Shown here piece after piece: positions 26,739-35,640 of a DNA stretch of 64,000 bases. The stretch's first letter is position 1. The number at the start of each line of letters is the position of its first letter. The DNA is from Lysinibacillus fusiformis (GTDB lineage Bacteria > Bacillota > Bacilli > Bacillales_A > Planococcaceae). A program made the translations under genes and the position numbers. Below the pieces are notes generated by a model. It was not told the origin of the DNA and did no database searches. It worked only from the letters and a program-made list of their open reading frames with translations. The stretch is taken from the NCBI GenBank assembly GCA_030027265.1, contig JASENG010000003.1, positions 186,001-250,000 of the forward strand, read 5' to 3'.

Positions 26739-27473
26739 TTATTCGATTTTACCTGTGTCAGAAAGTACACGAAGCAATTTCACTTCATGCTTCGTCAATT
26801 CTCGATATTCGCCCGGCATTAAACCTGCCAAATCAAGGAATGCAAAGCGCTCACGTTTTAACTTTACAACCGGTGTTCCAATCGCTTCAAACATACGGCG
26901 TACCTGGCGATTTCTTCCTTCGTGAATTGTAATCTCGCAAATCGCTTTGGCTGCAGCTTCATCAAAAGAAGTCATACTTACCTTGGCAGGTGCCGTTTTG
27001 CCATCCTCTAATTTAATGCCGCGCTGCAGTTTTTTCAGTCCATCAATTGTCGGTACACCTTTTACACGAGCAATATAGGTTTTATCAATTTTAAATTTCG
27101 GATGTGTCATTTGATAAGCAAATTCTCCATCGTTCGTTAATAATAATAAGCCTGAAGTATCGTAATCTAGACGTCCAACGGGGAAAATACGTTGGTGAAC
27201 ATGTTTTTTAAAGATGTCCGTTACGGTTTTTCTGCCTTTGTCGTCCGTTACTGCTGAAATCACACCTCTTGGTTTATATAGCAAGAAGTAAACTTTATCT
27301 TCTTTTTCTAGCTTAACGCCATTTACTTCTATTGAATCTGAATTCGATACCTTTGTACCAAGCTCTTTTACGACTTTACCATTTACTTTGACTTTACCTT
27401 CTTGAATTAATTGTTCTGCTTTACGCCTTGAAGCTACACCAGCATACGCAATTACTTTTTGTAATCTTTCCAT
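26739..27473 (-). CDS. rluB: 23S rRNA pseudouridine synthase RluB
   Basis: Converts a uridine in domain V of 23S rRNA to pseudouridine. The 244 residues contain an N-terminal S4 RNA-binding domain (RLQKVIAYAGVASRRKAEQLI) and the RsuA/RluB catalytic core with the Asp-containing motif VGRLDYDTSGLLLLTNDGEFA, then RIARVKG-like and EGRNRQVRRMFEAIG motifs. It directly precedes resA, as in B. subtilis. The spmA-spmB pair normally found just upstream is missing here. It seems to be a single gene, since 257 bp of sequence with no gene separates it from the carboxypeptidase. Confidence 0.95.
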   Translation of the reverse strand: MERLQKVIAYAGVASRRKAEQLIQEGKVKVNGKVVKELGTKVSNSDSIEVNGVKLEKEDKVYFLLYKPRGVISAVTDDKGRKTVTDIFKKHVHQRIFPVGRLDYDTSGLLLLTNDGEFAYQMTHPKFKIDKTYIARVKGVPTIDGLKKLQRGIKLEDGKTAPAKVSMTSFDEAAAKAICEITIHEGRNRQVRRMFEAIGTPVVKLKRERFAFLDLAGLMPGEYRELTKHEVKLLRVLSDTGKIE

Positions 27474-27730
27474 TATTCCACCTCATTCATCCGTGTAAGC
27501 ACCTATATGTCTGCTTCCGAAAATTATGTCATATTCTACTCTATTATAAAAGGAAAACAGCTTATTTTATTCGTTATTTATCTATATCGAAATGCGCCTT
27601 TCAAACACATTCGCAAGCTTTTCACGCTATTGATGCAGAATTTTCGACAATTTTCTCTAAGTACGTAAAAAATAAGACTGCTCTACTCGCAGTCCTAAAA
27701 ACTTTTCAGCTCAGCTAGTACTTCAATTTC

Positions 27731-28720
27731 TTATTTTACATTTACTCTTGTTGCGTAAATACTTTCATCGTTTAACATAACATGCCAAATACCAAATTCC
27801 CCTTGTTTTCTTGATAGATGAAGGACATTTCGAACTTCTTTTTCTTCTTCTTTATTAAGAAGAATGGAAATAGGCTTTGTCAGCTCTACCTCTTTATCTT
27901 CTGTTGCTTTATATTTTCCTTGATCTGCAACAGTAACATATTCGTAGTTATCAAATATTTTATTTGCAAGCCCTTTATGTACTTGCCAATCATTCGATTC
28001 ACTCAAGGTAACGACAATTACTTTTTTGTCTTCCTTTTCAAAATAAGTTGCTAATGTTCTCCCGGCGACTTTTGTGAAGCCTGTCTTCCCAGATACAGCT
28101 CCAACCTGCTGCCGCAATAACCTATGCTTGTTTTGCCAAGTTACTCCTTTGACTGGATCTTTATAGTTGATGGTAGAGGAAATCTTTTTAAATGTCTCAT
28201 TTTGCAACGCAATCCTAAGCATCTGTGCCGTATCGTAGGCAGATGAAAGATGAATATCATTATGCAAACCAGATGGATTTGTAAATTCGGTATTATTTAA
28301 ACCATATAAATCCGCTTTTTCATTCATCAAATCAACAAAGCCCTCAAGAGAACCACCAGCATGTTCAGCCAAAGCATACGCAGCGTCATTCCCTGATCTA
28401 AGCATTAACCCATAAAGCAAGGTTTGAACAGGGACCTTCTCCCCTGGCTCCAAATAGATTGAAGAGCCCTCACTTAAGGCTGCTTTCTGTGAGATTGTAA
28501 CTTCATCATCCAACTCACTATTTTCAATCGCTATAAGAGCTGTCCAAATTTTCGTTAGACTGGCGATCGGCATACGCTCATGGGGGCTGCTTCCTTCTAG
28601 CAATCTCCCCGTTTCTGCATCAATAACAGCATAGGAAGCACTTGCCGCTTGAGTAACAGAAAAGAATATTACCATCGAACAAACAAACGCAAAAAAGACT
28701 TTTGCAACTTTTTTCAACAA
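27731..28720 (-). CDS. D-alanyl-D-alanine carboxypeptidase (DacB/DacF-like)
   Basis: Penicillin-binding serine carboxypeptidase that trims terminal D-Ala from peptidoglycan stem peptides. A signal peptide (about 1-28, ending QAASAS) leads to the S11 active site: SLTK (Ser54, Lys57), SGN (109-111) and KTG (212-214). It is 329 residues, shorter than B. subtilis DacB (382). Its position between scpB and rluB is that of dacB, whose product shapes the spore cortex, so a sporulation role is likely but not certain. No spmA-spmB follow it. A family call is secure, the exact paralogue is not. Confidence 0.85.
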   Translation of the reverse strand: MLKKVAKVFFAFVCSMVIFFSVTQAASASYAVIDAETGRLLEGSSPHERMPIASLTKIWTALIAIENSELDDEVTISQKAALSEGSSIYLEPGEKVPVQTLLYGLMLRSGNDAAYALAEHAGGSLEGFVDLMNEKADLYGLNNTEFTNPSGLHNDIHLSSAYDTAQMLRIALQNETFKKISSTINYKDPVKGVTWQNKHRLLRQQVGAVSGKTGFTKVAGRTLATYFEKEDKKVIVVTLSESNDWQVHKGLANKIFDNYEYVTVADQGKYKATEDKEVELTKPISILLNKEEEKEVRNVLHLSRKQGEFGIWHVMLNDESIYATRVNVK

Positions 28721-28802
28721 GCCACTCCTTTTTTAATATCAAATGCAACATACTTTTTATTTTTCCAAATTAATCGCTAATTAATTCAGATGAATAAGAT
28801 CG

Positions 28803-29393
28803 TTATTCTTGTCCGTTGAAGGCTTCTTGGAATTTTGTCATGAATAAATCCGTCTCTTCATTTTCATCCACTGCATTTCCTTCTGGCAATGGTGGAAGTT
28901 CGCTTAAATCTTTTAATCCAAAATAATTTAAAAATTCCTTGGTTGTCCCATATAGAATGGCACGTCCTGTCCCTTCGGCTCTTCCAACTTCTTGTACAAG
29001 AGCACGGGATACAAGAGTTTGAATCGGTCTTTCACTTTTGACGCCTCGCAAGTCCTCAATTTCAGTTCGTGTAATTGGCTGCTTGTACGCAATGATTGCC
29101 AACACCTCCAGCGATGCCGTAGTAAGTACTTGGCTATTCGGATTTTCTACCAGTTTTTTAATCGTATCCGCCAAATCTGATTTTGTAGTTAGTTGATAAG
29201 TGCCTGCTAACTTTTTTAGTGTAATGCCACGTTCATCGGCTTCATTGTAATTTGTTTCAAGTTCACTTAAGGCTGCCTCAATTTCCATTAGATCTACTTC
29301 TAATAAGTGGGATAGTTGTTTGGCAGTCATCCCTTCATCCCCCACTACGAATAGCAGTGCCTCAATTTTCCGCATCAAATTGTTCAAGTTCAT
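28803..29393 (-). CDS. scpB: Condensin accessory protein ScpB
   Basis: Winged-helix kleisin-interacting subunit of the SMC-ScpAB condensin, required for chromosome segregation. The 196 residues match ScpB in length and motifs: IEALLFVVGDEGMTAKQLSHLLEV at the N-terminus, and VLTTASLEVLAIIAYKQPITRTEIEDLRGVKSERPIQTL and GTGRAILYGTTKEFLNYFGL in the second winged helix. It overlaps the end of scpA by 32 bp, an unusually long overlap for this pair but in keeping with translational coupling. SMC itself is not in the window. Confidence 0.96.
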   Translation of the reverse strand: MNLNNLMRKIEALLFVVGDEGMTAKQLSHLLEVDLMEIEAALSELETNYNEADERGITLKKLAGTYQLTTKSDLADTIKKLVENPNSQVLTTASLEVLAIIAYKQPITRTEIEDLRGVKSERPIQTLVSRALVQEVGRAEGTGRAILYGTTKEFLNYFGLKDLSELPPLPEGNAVDENEETDLFMTKFQEAFNGQE

Positions 29394-30141
29394 CGAGAGT
29401 CGCCTCCTTTTGTAAAATGACTGTTAAATCTTCGAAGTTATTTTCTTGCTCTACAAAAACGACATGGCGTTTCATTAGCTCGAGTAATGATAAAAACGTT
29501 ACAATAATTGTAGATTTATCTTCATATGGAAATAAATCGGAGAAATTAGAGCGCCCTCCATTTAATTTTAATGAGTCAATGACTGCAATCATTTGCGCTT
29601 TAACGGATATCTCTTGTCTTGCCACTCTCGTTGATAAAGGTTTTTTTAATTGTTTACGACGAAGCAGCTTTTGAAAAGCACTTAGCATATCGAAGACATT
29701 AACATTCATATCAAAGAGAACAAGCTGTTCATCTGGAACAAATCCTGACAAATCACTCGGTGGTCGAGTAAAGACTTGGGCACGATTTTCTTCAAGTTCC
29801 TTGAATTCTATTGCTGCTTCTTTATACTTTTTATACTCGATTAGTTTTGTTACGAGTTCTTCACGAGGATCTGGACCATCTACTTCAAATTCCGCATCTT
29901 CCATTTCCCCTTCATGGATTGGGAGAAGCATACGACTTTTAATCGCAAGCAATGTCGCTGCCATCACTAGATACTCGCTTGCTTCGTTCAACTCAAGCTC
30001 TTTCATGGCGTGAATATGATCAATATATTGTGCTGTTAGTTCTGCCATTGGAATATCATATATATCAATTTCCAAACGATGAATTAAGTGCAATAATAAA
30101 TCAAGAGGTCCTGTAAAGGCTTCTAATTTTACTTCATACAT
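29362..30141 (-). CDS. scpA: Segregation and condensation kleisin ScpA
   Basis: Kleisin that bridges the SMC heads and binds ScpB. The 259 residues contain the typical N-terminal motif VKLEAFTGPLDLLLHLIHRLEIDIYDIPMAELTAQY, followed by the helix EYLVMAATLLAIKSRMLLP and a C-terminal winged helix with FLSLLELMKRHVVFVEQE. The start has a good match to known ScpA N-termini. It is the first gene of the scpA-scpB operon; in the other direction a DUF309 gene begins after 104 bp, as in B. subtilis (ypuF), where ribT also lies close. Confidence 0.97.
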   Translation of the reverse strand: MYEVKLEAFTGPLDLLLHLIHRLEIDIYDIPMAELTAQYIDHIHAMKELELNEASEYLVMAATLLAIKSRMLLPIHEGEMEDAEFEVDGPDPREELVTKLIEYKKYKEAAIEFKELEENRAQVFTRPPSDLSGFVPDEQLVLFDMNVNVFDMLSAFQKLLRRKQLKKPLSTRVARQEISVKAQMIAVIDSLKLNGGRSNFSDLFPYEDKSTIIVTFLSLLELMKRHVVFVEQENNFEDLTVILQKEATLDELEQFDAEN

Positions 30142-30244
30142 GTGTCAACCACCTGACGTTTGTTCGTTTTCTTTTATAGTTATAAGAGTATGTGTACCTT
30201 ATGTATTTTAAATCAATTTTTAGCAAATAGGAAAGAGGATTGTT

Positions 30245-30757
30245 ATGCATCCAATGTTTCACCCATTATATGTAGATTATTGTGCTTATTTTAACGGGAA
30301 TCAAGATTATTTTGAATGTCACGAAGTTTTAGAGGAATATTGGAAACTTCTCGCTCCTGGCGAAAAAAATCACCCACTGGTAGGATATGTCCAACTTGCT
30401 ACTGGCATGTATCATTGGCGACGAAACAATACAATCGGTTCTATGAAAATATTAAAAAAGGCCTATCAGAATTTTACTATGAATCAATCCACCCCTTTTT
30501 TTGAATTTATAGAGTTTGATGATTTATGTAGAAATTGTGAAATCAGTTTGAAAGCGATTGAAAACGGTGAACCCTTCAGAACTTTTCAACTATCAATAAA
30601 CAATGAATCACTAAATTCATTAGTAGAAAAGAAAATAAAAGAACTTCCATCGCTGCCAAAAGACTTTCTCCTTCATAAACATATGCTCCGCGATCGTTCA
30701 GATATTCTTGAAGCACGCAAGAATAAAATACTTGGTTTATCAAAAAAAACCCGTTAA
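30245..30757 (+). CDS. ypuF: DUF309 protein YpuF
   Basis: Conserved protein of unknown function, 170 residues (B. subtilis YpuF is about the same). The DUF309 signature is clear near the N-terminus: DYFECHEVLEEYWK (about 26-39), then a helix with GYVQLATGMYHWRRNN. The His and Glu in this signature could bind metal, which is only a suggestion. It is transcribed divergently from scpAB and convergently with ribT. The weak ribosome site GGAAAGAGG lies 7-8 bp before the ATG. Confidence 0.87.
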   Translation: MHPMFHPLYVDYCAYFNGNQDYFECHEVLEEYWKLLAPGEKNHPLVGYVQLATGMYHWRRNNTIGSMKILKKAYQNFTMNQSTPFFEFIEFDDLCRNCEISLKAIENGEPFRTFQLSINNESLNSLVEKKIKELPSLPKDFLLHKHMLRDRSDILEARKNKILGLSKKTR

Positions 30758-30798
30758 CGAAAATTTTAAAATAAGCAGTCCATATTTCCCAAAAATAA

Positions 30799-30837
30799 GA
30801 AAAAGAGGCTGACGTTACTTAGAGTCGTCCGCCTCTT
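30799..30837 (-). terminator. Terminator overlapping the end of ribT
   Basis: AGAGGCGGACG pairs with CGTCAGCCTCT, followed by TTTTTC on the minus strand. The stem includes the last codons of ribT. The same hairpin may stop ypuF transcripts. Confidence 0.8.
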
Positions 30838-31186
30838 CTACTATTGGTAAACATTTTATTATAAAAGGTTTTGTAGCCTCACTTGGATTTAACTCTTTGA
30901 ATTGGCCTGTAGCCAGCAATTCCTTCAGCATTTTTCTTGCTACCCCTTCTCCTCTATAAGAAGGAACAACCGTTATGTGTTGAACAGAAGCAACTGAATT
31001 CTCTTCTACTACTCCAACAATGCCAATATATTCTTCATCTTTTTTCCATAAATATAAATGCCAATTGTCTTTTTCTTCATATGAATGAATTGTTTCCATT
31101 AAATGCTTTACGTCCTTCTCGGATGGCATGAACGAAAGCAAACCCATTGCTATTTTTTCAAATGATTTTTTATAGCGTATTAACAT
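30815..31186 (-). CDS. ribT: RibT-like GNAT acetyltransferase
   Basis: GCN5-related N-acetyltransferase of 123 residues. The start MLIRYKKSFEKIAMGLLSFMP is the same as that of B. subtilis RibT (124 residues). The acetyl-CoA-binding pattern VVPSYRGEGVARKML is in the centre. The ATG at 31186 is preferred for this match; the open frame reaches 31258. RibT is part of the riboflavin operon in Bacillus, but ribDEAH are not present here and its substrate is not known. The gene is separate from scpAB and reads convergently with ypuF. Confidence 0.9.
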   Translation of the reverse strand: MLIRYKKSFEKIAMGLLSFMPSEKDVKHLMETIHSYEEKDNWHLYLWKKDEEYIGIVGVVEENSVASVQHITVVPSYRGEGVARKMLKELLATGQFKELNPSEATKPFIIKCLPIVEEADDSK

Positions 31187-31288
31187 GAATAACATTCCCT
31201 CGTTTTCTATCAGTACAACATCTTTAAATATACTACATGATTTGAAGAAAGGAATCAACTATATTACCATTTATTTACAATACGTTTC

Positions 31289-31387
31289 CTATGACACATT
31301 TGGGGGAATCAAAAAAATATAGACCAATGCCCAGATTAGACATAAGACCAGGATGATTCCAAGAAGCCACCATTTAGATATTTTCAT
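31289..31387 (-). CDS. Small hydrophobic protein (32 aa) after lysA
   Basis: A short frame encodes 32 residues, MKISKWWLLGIILVLCLIWA and a hydrophobic tail ending FLIPPNVS, i.e. one transmembrane helix with a positive N-terminus. The ribosome site GAGGGTGA overlaps the lysA stop, giving good spacing to the ATG, so translation in the lysA transcript is plausible. No family recognised. It was too small for automated listing and remains a prediction. Confidence 0.5.
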   Translation of the reverse strand: MKISKWWLLGIILVLCLIWALVYIFLIPPNVS

Positions 31388-31394
31388 AATTTAC

Positions 31395-32711
31395 TCACCC
31401 TCTTTTTAGAGAGAGCGGCAGATCATTTTGAATAATATTTTCGTAGCTTTCTCTATTAATAGCCAATTGATGTTGACCGTCTTCTACAAATACAACTGCC
31501 GGTCTAGGGATACGATTATAGTTTGAAGCCATGGAATAGCCATAAGCTCCTGTACAGAATACAGCTAATGTATCGCCTGGTTCTGTTTCCTGCAACAATG
31601 CATCCACTATTAACTTATCACCTGATTCACAAAGTTTTCCTGCAACTGTATAAGTTTTCGATTTGTCTTGATTTGCTTTATTAGCGATAACCGCCTCATA
31701 TTTTGCATCATAAAGTGCCGGACGGATATTATCACTCATTCCGCCATCCACTGCTATGTATTCACGAATATTCGGTACAGTTTTTTGTGAGCCTACAGTA
31801 TATAGAGATGTTCCCGCATCACCAACAAGTGAACGTCCGGGTTCAATCCAAATCTCTGGCATCGTTAAATTCAGCTTACTTGTAAAAGTTTGAACAGTTT
31901 CAATCATTTCTTTCACATAGCTTTGCGGTTCAAGAGGCTTATCCTCTTCGGTATAACGAATTCCAAATCCGCCACCCAAATTGAGCACGGAACAATGGAA
32001 ATCATGCATACTTTGCCACTCGCTAATTTTTTTCATAAGCTTTTCCGCAGCCAGACTAAATCCATCCGTTTCAAAAATTTGAGAACCAATATGACAATGT
32101 AAGCCTAAAAGATTTAGGTACTCATGATCCTTTACTTTCAGAAATGCTTCGTCTGCCTGTCCATTATTTAAATCAAATCCAAATTTAGAATCAGCTTGAC
32201 CTGTTGTAATAAAGTCATGTGTGTGTGCTTCTACTCCAGGTGTTACTCGAAGTAAAATACGCATCGGTTGTTTTTTCGCTTCAGAAATTTCTTTTAAAAG
32301 TTCGATTTCATGGAAATTATCGACAACAATACAGCCAATTTTCGAGTCAAAAGCAAGCTCTAATTCGTAAAAGGATTTATTATTCCCGTGAAAATGAATT
32401 CTTTCTGGCGGGAAGCCTGCTTGGATTGCCGTAAATAATTCTCCTCCAGAAACTACATCTAATGATAGATTCTCTTCTTTAGCAAGCTGGTATATCGCAA
32501 TACACGAAAAAGCTTTAGACGCATAGGCTACCTCTGCTTTTACCCCTAATTGATGAAATGTTTCGATAAATCCGCGCGCACGCTCTCTTATAAGTTCCAA
32601 ATCATAAACGAAAAGTGGCGTGCCGTACTCATTTGCAAGTTCTACCGCATCGACTCCACCAATCGTTAAATGACCATTTTCATTTACTTTTTGTGTTCCA
32701 TAAAAATGCAT
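31395..32711 (-). CDS. lysA: Diaminopimelate decarboxylase LysA
   Basis: PLP enzyme that removes CO2 from meso-diaminopimelate to give L-lysine. The 438 residues have the alanine-racemase-like fold: the PLP Lys66 in AYASKAFSC, HGNNKSFYEL, the Gly-rich phosphate site NLGGGFGIRY, EPGRSLVGDAG, and the C-terminal dimer motif LCESGDKLIVD with GAYGYSMASNYN. The adjacent spoVAF matches the B. subtilis spoVAF-lysA order. A leader hairpin at 32731-32761 lies just before the ribosome site GGAGGAG; no lysine riboswitch fits in the 105-bp gap. Confidence 0.97.
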   Translation of the reverse strand: MHFYGTQKVNENGHLTIGGVDAVELANEYGTPLFVYDLELIRERARGFIETFHQLGVKAEVAYASKAFSCIAIYQLAKEENLSLDVVSGGELFTAIQAGFPPERIHFHGNNKSFYELELAFDSKIGCIVVDNFHEIELLKEISEAKKQPMRILLRVTPGVEAHTHDFITTGQADSKFGFDLNNGQADEAFLKVKDHEYLNLLGLHCHIGSQIFETDGFSLAAEKLMKKISEWQSMHDFHCSVLNLGGGFGIRYTEEDKPLEPQSYVKEMIETVQTFTSKLNLTMPEIWIEPGRSLVGDAGTSLYTVGSQKTVPNIREYIAVDGGMSDNIRPALYDAKYEAVIANKANQDKSKTYTVAGKLCESGDKLIVDALLQETEPGDTLAVFCTGAYGYSMASNYNRIPRPAVVFVEDGQHQLAINRESYENIIQNDLPLSLKRG

Positions 32712-32730
32712 TCAGTTCTCCTCCATTGCG

Positions 32731-32761
32731 TGCGAAATGAGGAAAACCCCCCATTTTCGCA
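32731..32761 (-). other. Hairpin in lysA leader
   Basis: TGCGAAA and TTTCGCA form a 7-bp stem with a purine-rich loop containing GGGGGG. No T run follows, so it is not a normal terminator. It lies about 10 bp before the lysA ribosome site and could modulate translation or separate spoVAF from lysA. Confidence 0.35.
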
Positions 32762-32816
32762 TAGTTATACCTTAAGATGAACTTTATCATAGGTACAATT
32801 TTAACGCAACGGACAC

Positions 32817-34277
32817 TTAAGCACGTTTTCTTTGCTTCGCGCCGACAATATAAGGTCTAAGTGCATCATCTGCCATTGGGTAACGAATCATGACACGCGA
32901 AAACGCTTTTGGAAAGAATGGAATAAGAGGCCATAAATACGGTACCTGCATTGGCTTTATTGAACACAGATAGGATATAATAACCCATAAGGCTATAAAG
33001 AATCCGGCAGGTCCTGCGATTGCAGTTGCAATCAAAATGAAAAATTGGAAGTATTTCATAGCAGAACTAAGCTCATACGTAGGGATAGAGAATGAGAAAA
33101 TTGCCGTTATCGCAGTATATAAAACAACTTCTGGTGAAAACAACCCAACATCAATGGCAATTTGACCAATGATAATCCCTGCTACTAACCCCATGGCATT
33201 TGATAATGGCGTTGGGGTGTGAATGGCTGCAATCCGCAAATACTCCAACCCTAGATGAGCCATAATTATTTGTAATATTAAGGGCAAGGTGGACTCTTCT
33301 CTCGAACCGATAAAGTTCAATGCCTTAGGCAGGAACTCCTCATGGGTGGCAAGCAAGTACCATATAGGTAGTAAGGTTAAAGTTAAAAATGCTGCCGTGT
33401 ACCGTAATAATCGAGTAGCGGTTCCAAGAAAAGGCGCTTGCCGATATTCTTCAGCATGTTGCAGCAAGTGGAACATGGAAATCGGCACAATGATAGCGGA
33501 AGGTGAAGTATCCACGATAACCGCGATATGCCCCTCTAATAAATGAGCTGCCACGATATCTGGTCTTTCTGTATACCTCACAAAAGGTAAGGGATGAAAT
33601 TTTTGTTTAAACATCCATTCTTCTAAGGATTTATCAGTCATTGTTAACCCATCATGTTTGATTTCCTTCAACCTTTTCTTTATCAATTTTAAATGTTTAT
33701 CATTCACAATATCCTTCATATAACAAATCGCGATATCTGTATGACCGATTGAGGTAATTTTATGAAGTTCGATACGTAATTGAGGATCTCTTATTCGTCT
33801 TCGTACTAACCCAGTATTTAAGATGATATTTTCTGCAAATCCATCACGAGATCCTCGAATTACTTTTTCGTTATCTGGTTCCTCTGGTTGACGCCCTGGA
33901 TAATTTCTCAACTCCAATAAGTATCCGTAGCCACTTAACGTAATGATTCCGACTACTCCACTAAGAACACCGATTACGAACTCATCACGATCTTTTGGTT
34001 CAGACTTACCATAGAAATTAAAGAAATCATTAAAATATTTTACTTCATCCTCAATTTCTTTTTCCCAATCATCCGTTTTTCCTTCATCATGAAAAAGTGG
34101 TGCCAGTTGAACTGTTGTGGTATTCCCATCAACAAGACCGCTTATATAGACACATAATGCGGGCAAGCTTCTTACATGAACTTCTTTAATACAAACATCA
34201 TACGATACGTCTTTTCCAAATTTGCTATACAAAAAATCTTTTGCTTCATCTATAGATGCAAAAATCCGATTACTCAT
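32817..34277 (-). CDS. spoVAF: SpoVAF-like spore germination protein (GerA family)
   Basis: Membrane protein of the spore inner membrane, related to GerA-type A subunits; SpoVAF contributes to germination ion flux or dipicolinate release. The 486 residues comprise a soluble N-terminal half with RGSRDGFAENIILNTGLVRRRIRDP and a C-terminal half of about five helices (about 285-460). It overlaps sigF by 4 bp. In B. subtilis spoVAA-AE lie between sigF and spoVAF; here they are absent, so spoVAF is in a direct spoIIA-spoVAF arrangement. Confidence 0.9.
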   Translation of the reverse strand: MSNRIFASIDEAKDFLYSKFGKDVSYDVCIKEVHVRSLPALCVYISGLVDGNTTTVQLAPLFHDEGKTDDWEKEIEDEVKYFNDFFNFYGKSEPKDRDEFVIGVLSGVVGIITLSGYGYLLELRNYPGRQPEEPDNEKVIRGSRDGFAENIILNTGLVRRRIRDPQLRIELHKITSIGHTDIAICYMKDIVNDKHLKLIKKRLKEIKHDGLTMTDKSLEEWMFKQKFHPLPFVRYTERPDIVAAHLLEGHIAVIVDTSPSAIIVPISMFHLLQHAEEYRQAPFLGTATRLLRYTAAFLTLTLLPIWYLLATHEEFLPKALNFIGSREESTLPLILQIIMAHLGLEYLRIAAIHTPTPLSNAMGLVAGIIIGQIAIDVGLFSPEVVLYTAITAIFSFSIPTYELSSAMKYFQFFILIATAIAGPAGFFIALWVIISYLCSIKPMQVPYLWPLIPFFPKAFSRVMIRYPMADDALRPYIVGAKQRKRA

Positions 34278-35065
34278 TTACTCACCGTCTTTTTAGTAGT
34301 TCGTGATGAATTGGTTTCCATCCAAGACTTAAGTTGCGCCAAAATCTTCTTTTCTAACCGCGAAACTTGAACTTGGGATATCCCTAACCTTTCTGCAATA
34401 TCGGTTTGAGTTAAATCTAAGTAATATCTTAAATAAATAATTGCCTGTTCCCGCTTATCCAGCTTCGTCAAAACTTCCTTCAATGGGATATATTGAAAAG
34501 GAAGTTCTGACTTTTCATCCTTCATTTGATCCATTAACGTAATGGAATCGCCTTCACTTTCGAAAAGCTGTTCATGCAAGGAAGCGGGATCGCGCATTGC
34601 ATCATTTGCAACAAGCACTTCATCCTGCGTCACCCCTAATATATCAGCAAGTTCCGAAATGGAAGGAGGTTTTTCATTGGTTTTTAAAAATTCATCTGTT
34701 GCATGACGAATTTTATAGTTCAGCTCGCGTATCGATCTGCTTACCTTCACCATGCCATCATCACGCAAGAAACGTTGAATTTCTCCAATAATCATTGGAA
34801 CAGCATAGGTTGAAAATTTTACATCGTAGGATAAATCAAATTTATCCACCGATTTCATCAATCCGATACAACCGATTTGAAACAAATCTTCAAGCTCTAC
34901 TCCGCGCGAAGCAAAGCGTTGAACAATCGACCATACGAGCCGTGTATTGCCTTCAATCATTTGTTTTCTTGCTTCAACATCACCTACCTGCGCTTTTTCA
35001 ATCAGATTGCGCATTTCCTCCTGTGTCAACAAAACATTATTGGACGGCTGTTCGATTGTCCTCAT
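34274..35065 (-). CDS. sigF: Forespore RNA polymerase sigma-F
   Basis: First forespore-specific sigma factor, held inactive by SpoIIAB until SpoIIAA is dephosphorylated. Sigma70 regions 2-4 are clear: RLVWSIVQRFASRGVELEDLFQIGCIGLMKSVDKFD, STYAVPMIIGEIQRFLRDDG and ERLGISQVQVSRLEKKILAQL. Start at 35065 gives 263 residues; B. subtilis SigF has 255. The ribosome site (TTAGGGGG) is very close to this ATG, so the exact start is uncertain. A 131-bp gap separates it from spoIIAB, unlike the tightly packed Bacillus operon. Confidence 0.95.
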   Translation of the reverse strand: MRTIEQPSNNVLLTQEEMRNLIEKAQVGDVEARKQMIEGNTRLVWSIVQRFASRGVELEDLFQIGCIGLMKSVDKFDLSYDVKFSTYAVPMIIGEIQRFLRDDGMVKVSRSIRELNYKIRHATDEFLKTNEKPPSISELADILGVTQDEVLVANDAMRDPASLHEQLFESEGDSITLMDQMKDEKSELPFQYIPLKEVLTKLDKREQAIIYLRYYLDLTQTDIAERLGISQVQVSRLEKKILAQLKSWMETNSSRTTKKTVSK

Positions 35066-35196
35066 CCCCCTAACTTCTATCAAATACCACCGTATTTGCG
35101 TCCACATAAAATTGATAGTTCATTCCACTGTTAAAAACCAGGTACGCTGTAATACACCATTTAAGTGACGACTAATTGCTAAGATAAAAAGCTACT

Positions 35197-35640
35197 CTAT
35201 GAGATTTGAGGCATCTTTACTGAATAAAATTTTTTTGAAAAGGTTACAACAGTCCCGACATTCGGTTCTGATTCAACTTGCAGATTGTCGGCAAAGCTTT
35301 CCATAATCGTAAAGCCCATGCCAGAACGCTCCATTTCCGCCTTCGATGTAAATAATGGCTCCATCGCTTTTTTCACATCAAAGATTCCTTTTCCGTTATC
35401 TTTCACAGCGACAGAAACCAAATCTCCATCTCTCACTGCATGAACAGTAACGATTCCTTTCCCATCCTCGTCATACCCATGAATAATTGCATTGGATACA
35501 GCTTCTGAAACGATTGTTTTAAACTCTGAAAGCTCGTCAATGGTTGGGTCAAGTTGAGCAACAAAACTCGTAATTGCTATTCTCGCCAGACTCTCATTTT
35601 CACTCACTGCTACAAATGAAAGCGTCATTTCGTTATCCAT
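35197..35640 (-). CDS. spoIIAB: Anti-sigma F factor / kinase SpoIIAB
   Basis: GHKL-type serine kinase that binds SigF and phosphorylates SpoIIAA. The 147 residues start MTLSFVAVSENESLARIAITSFVAQLDPT and include the ATP-binding motifs EAVSNAIIHGY (N box), VKDNGKGIFDV (G1) and MERSGMGFTIMESF (G2). It overlaps spoIIAA by 8 bp. A clear member of the spoIIA switch. Confidence 0.97.
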   Translation of the reverse strand: MDNEMTLSFVAVSENESLARIAITSFVAQLDPTIDELSEFKTIVSEAVSNAIIHGYDEDGKGIVTVHAVRDGDLVSVAVKDNGKGIFDVKKAMEPLFTSKAEMERSGMGFTIMESFADNLQVESEPNVGTVVTFSKKFYSVKMPQIS

